Both the position numbers and the translations under genes were made by a program. The notes beneath the pieces are model-generated. The model did not search any database. It had not been told where the DNA came from and was given only the letters and a program-made list of their open reading frames with translations. Of a stretch of DNA of 64,000 nucleotides, positions 60,192-64,000 are shown in pieces (position 1 is the stretch's first letter; each line of letters begins with the position of its first letter). The stretch is from Azospirillum brasilense (GTDB lineage: Bacteria > Pseudomonadota > Alphaproteobacteria > Azospirillales > Azospirillaceae). The stretch is from NCBI RefSeq assembly GCF_007827795.1, contig NZ_VITI01000018.1, forward strand, positions 1-64,000, written 5' to 3'.

Positions 60192-60620
60192 CTACAGCAT
60201 CGCCTTGCGGGCGGAGAGCAGGATGCTGGTCTCGGTGGAGGCGATGCCGGCGATCTGCCGGACGCGGCGCAGCGTGTCGTCGAAGGCCTCCAGCGACTCC
60301 GTTTCGATTTCAGCGACGACGTCCCAGCGCCCGTTGGTCGTGTAGACCGTCCGCACCTCCGGAAAGCCGTGCAGGCGGGCGATGACCGTCTCGGCGGCGC
60401 GGCCCTCCACCTCGATCATCGTGATGGCCCGGACCATGGCGGGCCGCAGATCCTTGCGCAGCAACACCGTGAAGCCGGCGATGACCCCGCTCGCGACCAG
60501 ACGGTCGATGCGGGCGCGCACGGTGGCGCGCGACACCTTCAACGCGGCGGCGAGGCCGGCGACGGGCTGGCGCGCGTCGGCGCGCAGCAGGCCCAGCAGG
60601 CGGTGGTCCAGGTCGTCCAT
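60192..60620 (-). CDS. Lrp/AsnC-family transcriptional regulator
   Basis: A 142-aa protein. The N-terminal HTH is LDHRLLGLLRADARQPVAGLAAALKVSRATVRARIDRLV, and the C-terminal RAM (ligand-binding) domain is VRAITMIEVEGRAAETVIARLHGFPEVRTVYTTNGRWDVV. The start at 60620 is chosen to fit family length; the frame continues upstream without features. It is divergent from the arginase gene with 130 nt between, so it likely regulates arginase and ornithine aminotransferase in response to arginine or ornithine (inference from position). Confidence 0.87.
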   Translation of the reverse strand: MDDLDHRLLGLLRADARQPVAGLAAALKVSRATVRARIDRLVASGVIAGFTVLLRKDLRPAMVRAITMIEVEGRAAETVIARLHGFPEVRTVYTTNGRWDVVAEIETESLEAFDDTLRRVRQIAGIASTETSILLSARKAML

Positions 60621-60750
60621 GCCGGAATGATAAGTCGGGCTTGTCAGACTGTCAAAAACGCCGCCGTTCGTTGGCACTTTTCCGTCTTTCTGCCGCCTGC
60701 TCCGCCCACGATAGTCATGGGAGGCACGATCGCACAGGGAGAGGGACGGC

Positions 60751-61716
60751 ATGGCGTCGGAGGATCGGGACGATCAGCGCTTCGTGGAGATCATCGGCGT
60801 TCCCATCGAGGCGGGGGCCGGCCATCCCGGCGCCCTGATGGGGCCGGCGGCGCTGCGCACGGCGGGGCTGGTCCGCGCCCTGCGCGAGCTTGGGCACGAG
60901 GTCCGCGATCTCGGTGATCTGACCCCCGACCCCTGGAGCGAGGGCGACGCCGCCACGGCCCGTCTGGCGGAGATCACCGCTTGGTCGCGGGCGCTGGCCG
61001 ACCGCTCCTACGCCATGATGCAGGCGGGCGGGGTGCCGGTGTTCCTGGGCGGCGACCACAGCCTGTCCATGGGTTCGGTCACCGGGGTGGCCCGCCATTG
61101 CCGGGAGGCCGGCAAGCCGCTGTTCGTGCTGTGGCTGGACGCGCATGGCGACTTCAACACGCCCCACACCTCGCCGTCCGGCAACATGCACGGCATGCCG
61201 GTGGCCCTGCTGTGCGGGGAGGACGGGTTCGACGACGTCTTCCCGCCGGAGCAGCGCGCCACCGTGAACCCGGCGCACGTCCATCTGTTCGGCATCCGCT
61301 CCCTCGACCCCGGCGAGCGGGGCCTGCTGCGCGCCCGCGGCGTGGACGTGGTGGACATGCGGCTGATCGACGAGCACGGCGTCGGCGTCCACATGCGCCG
61401 CATCATCGAGCGGGTGCGGCAGGCCGATGGCCATCTGCATGTCAGCCTGGACGTGGATTTCCTCGACCCCGCCATCGCCCCCGCGGTGGGCACGGCGGTG
61501 CTGGGCGGAGCGACCTACCGCGAGGCGCACCTGATCATGGAGATGCTGCACGACGCGGGCGTCGTCGGCTCGCTGGACGTGGTGGAACTGAATCCCTTCC
61601 TGGACGAGCGGGGCAAGAGCGCCCTCCTGCTGGTCGATCTGGTGGCGAGCCTGTTCGGCCGCCGCATCATCGACCCCGCCGTCACCCAGTCGCAGATCGG
61701 CGGGCAAGCCGTTTGA
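60751..61716 (+). CDS. rocF: Arginase
   Basis: A 321-aa manganese ureohydrolase. GGDHSLSMGS near residue 93, WLDAHGDFNTP near 130 and SLDVDFLDPA near 235 contain the His and Asp ligands of the two-Mn centre. IIGVPIEAGAGHPGALMGP is the arginase-type N-terminus. It splits arginine into ornithine and urea. A GGGAGAGGG lies upstream of the ATG. It is followed after 42 nt by ornithine aminotransferase, giving the arginase route to glutamate semialdehyde. Confidence 0.94.
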   Translation: MASEDRDDQRFVEIIGVPIEAGAGHPGALMGPAALRTAGLVRALRELGHEVRDLGDLTPDPWSEGDAATARLAEITAWSRALADRSYAMMQAGGVPVFLGGDHSLSMGSVTGVARHCREAGKPLFVLWLDAHGDFNTPHTSPSGNMHGMPVALLCGEDGFDDVFPPEQRATVNPAHVHLFGIRSLDPGERGLLRARGVDVVDMRLIDEHGVGVHMRRIIERVRQADGHLHVSLDVDFLDPAIAPAVGTAVLGGATYREAHLIMEMLHDAGVVGSLDVVELNPFLDERGKSALLLVDLVASLFGRRIIDPAVTQSQIGGQAV

Positions 61717-61758
61717 AACAAGCCGTCTGAAGAAGAAACAACTCCCGGAGAGAACGCC

Positions 61759-62976
<1,218 letters not shown>

Positions 62977-63007
62977 AGGGCAGAGGCATGGCGTTCGCCC
63001 CTTTTTA

Positions 63008-63125
63008 ACCCTCTCCCCCCTGGGGAGAGGGTGGCCCGGAGGGCCGGTGAGGGGGGTGCGCATGGCGGTACGTCCGGCACAAGCGCACCCCCCTCACCCT
63101 AACCCTCTCCCCAGGGGGGAGAGGG
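63008..63125. repeat. 118-bp nested palindromic repeat, copy D
   Basis: The outer arms are CCCTCTCCCCCCTGGGGAGAGGG (left) and CCCTCTCCCCAGGGGGGAGAGG (right). The inner arms are GTGAGGGGGGTGCGC and GCGCACCCCCCTCAC, a perfect 15-bp inverted repeat, around ATGGCGGTACGTCCGGCACAA. It starts 31 nt after the rocD stop and ends about 100 nt before the next gene. Confidence 0.9.
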
Positions 63126-63223
63126 GACTTAAACGCGACAGCCCAGCGCAAAAGGCGCTTGCGGCCCGCCCCGGCCTTCGCCACGGTGGGGTGGGCTTCC
63201 CATCCATCCAGCAGCGATCCGCC

Positions 63224-64000
63224 ATGCACAGCGCCATCATCGACCTCCCGTCCGCCACCCCCGGCACCCGGCGGACCCTGACCGTTCAGCGCTTCGGCAC
63301 GGCGGGCGCGCGGCCTTGCGCCTACATCCAGGCGTCGCTGCACGCCGACGAGATCCCGGCGATGCTGGTGGCCGACAAGCTGCGCCGCATCCTGATCGCG
63401 CTGGAGGCCGAGGGGCGGATCGCCGGCGAGGTGATCCTCGTCCCGGTCGCCAACCCGGTGGGTCTGGGCCAGTCGCTGATGGACCATCACCTGGGCCGCT
63501 TCGACCAGGACGACGGCAAGAACTTCAACCGCGACTACCCCCACCTGACCGAGGCGGTGGCCGAGCGCGTCGCCGACCGGCTGACCGACGACGGCGAGGC
63601 CAACAAGGCCGCCATCCGCGCCGCCCTGGCCGACGCGCTGGCCGAACGCACCCCGCGCACCGAGACGGAGCACATGAAGCACCGTCTTCTGGCCCTGGCG
63701 CTCCAGGCCGATTGGGTGCTGGACCTGCATTGCGACCTGGAAGCGGTGATGCACCTCTACACCCTGACGCCCTCGGCGGAGGCCTTCGCCCCGTTGCAGC
63801 GGCTGCTGGGCGCGCGGGCGGTCTTCCTCGCCGAGGAATCCGGCGGCGACCCCTTCGACGAGGCGGTCAGCCGCCCCTGGAACGAGCTTGCCAAGCTCTG
63901 GCCCGACCGCCCGATCCCCTTCGGCTGCCATTCCGTGACCGTGGAACTGCGCGGGCAGGCCGACGTGGAGCACGCCCAAGGCGAAGCGGACGCCCGGGCC
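63224..64000 (+). CDS. Succinylglutamate desuccinylase/aspartoacylase-family protein (partial)
   Basis: At least 259 aa; the frame is open at the right edge, so the 3' end is missing. ASLHADEIP gives the H-x-x-E zinc pair (His40, Glu43) and LDLHCD the third ligand (His169). NRDYPHL and VANPVG are also typical of the AstE/AspA M14-like amidohydrolases. It removes an acyl group from an acylated amino acid or related amide. Its position after arginase and ornithine aminotransferase suggests arginine or acyl-amino-acid breakdown, but a full ast operon is not visible. Confidence 0.85.
   Translation, partial: MHSAIIDLPSATPGTRRTLTVQRFGTAGARPCAYIQASLHADEIPAMLVADKLRRILIALEAEGRIAGEVILVPVANPVGLGQSLMDHHLGRFDQDDGKNFNRDYPHLTEAVAERVADRLTDDGEANKAAIRAALADALAERTPRTETEHMKHRLLALALQADWVLDLHCDLEAVMHLYTLTPSAEAFAPLQRLLGARAVFLAEESGGDPFDEAVSRPWNELAKLWPDRPIPFGCHSVTVELRGQADVEHAQGEADARA

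Overview
The window is GC-rich chromosomal-type DNA from an alphaproteobacterium, most likely a Rhodospirillales/Azospirillum-like organism. This is inferred from the overall composition, the gene order hisG-hisD-UPF0262-LMW phosphatase-infA-maf-RNase G-yacG-tRNA-Phe, an Suv3-type helicase, a Nif11-domain peptide and an ExoP/ExoQ-style exopolysaccharide (EPS) locus. The species call is an inference; no database was searched.

Layout. 1-214: last 94 nt of a 23S rRNA gene followed at once by a strong terminator, with no 5S gene between. 231-6430 (minus): an operon of acyl carrier protein, AMP-forming acyl ligase, glutamine-dependent asparagine synthetase, a divergent NAD-synthetase-like amide synthetase and a GNAT acyltransferase. 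It looks like a dedicated pathway that makes a carrier-bound amide or amino-acyl group and attaches it, probably to the neighbouring polysaccharide. 6934-25262: EPS/capsule locus. It holds a polysaccharide deacetylase, three glycosyltransferases, a Wzy/ExoQ-like polymerase, the WbaP-type initiating transferase, a Wzx flippase, a GH5 glucanase, a methyltransferase, a GH10 xylanase-like lipoprotein, a Wzc/ExoP tyrosine autokinase and a WecB/TagA/CpsF glycosyltransferase. All are on the minus strand except the flippase. No Wza exporter is visible.

25734-36600: housekeeping and regulatory genes. These are an Suv3-like helicase, gpmA, two small plus-strand genes, a Nif11 peptide, glgX, a hybrid histidine kinase and a pentapeptide-repeat protein. 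36704-38449: one AT-rich, clearly foreign gene resembling the antiphage deaminase AvcD/DcdV. 38637-44039 (minus): a methionine-type ABC importer (metQ, metI, metN) translationally coupled to an acyl-CoA synthetase, a second MetQ, and a 66-aa conserved-looking small protein.

44559-53796 (plus): hisG, hisD, UPF0262 and LMW phosphatase, then an orphan hybrid kinase and a transglycosylase-fold protein, then infA, maf, RNase E/G, yacG and tRNA-Phe(GAA). 53963-58964 (plus): a compact glycosyltransferase set (GT10 fucosyltransferase-like, an unassigned GT, TPR-GT41 OGT/SPINDLY-like, GT7-like). 59096-64000: an orphan ParA ATPase with a membrane-anchor-like tail, an Lrp/AsnC regulator divergent from arginase and ornithine aminotransferase, and the start of a zinc desuccinylase/aspartoacylase-family gene cut by the window edge.

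Across the window, four copies of a roughly 118-bp nested palindromic repeat (plus two shorter relatives) sit just after gene ends. Two 15-bp triplicated repeats sit at gene junctions. The strongest candidates for undescribed biology are the ACP/ligase/AsnB/NadE-like/GNAT module and a GH5 domain apparently nested inside a Calx-beta domain. The lone AvcD-like gene with room for an antitoxin RNA upstream, and the eukaryote-like glycosyltransferase set behind tRNA-Phe, are next.
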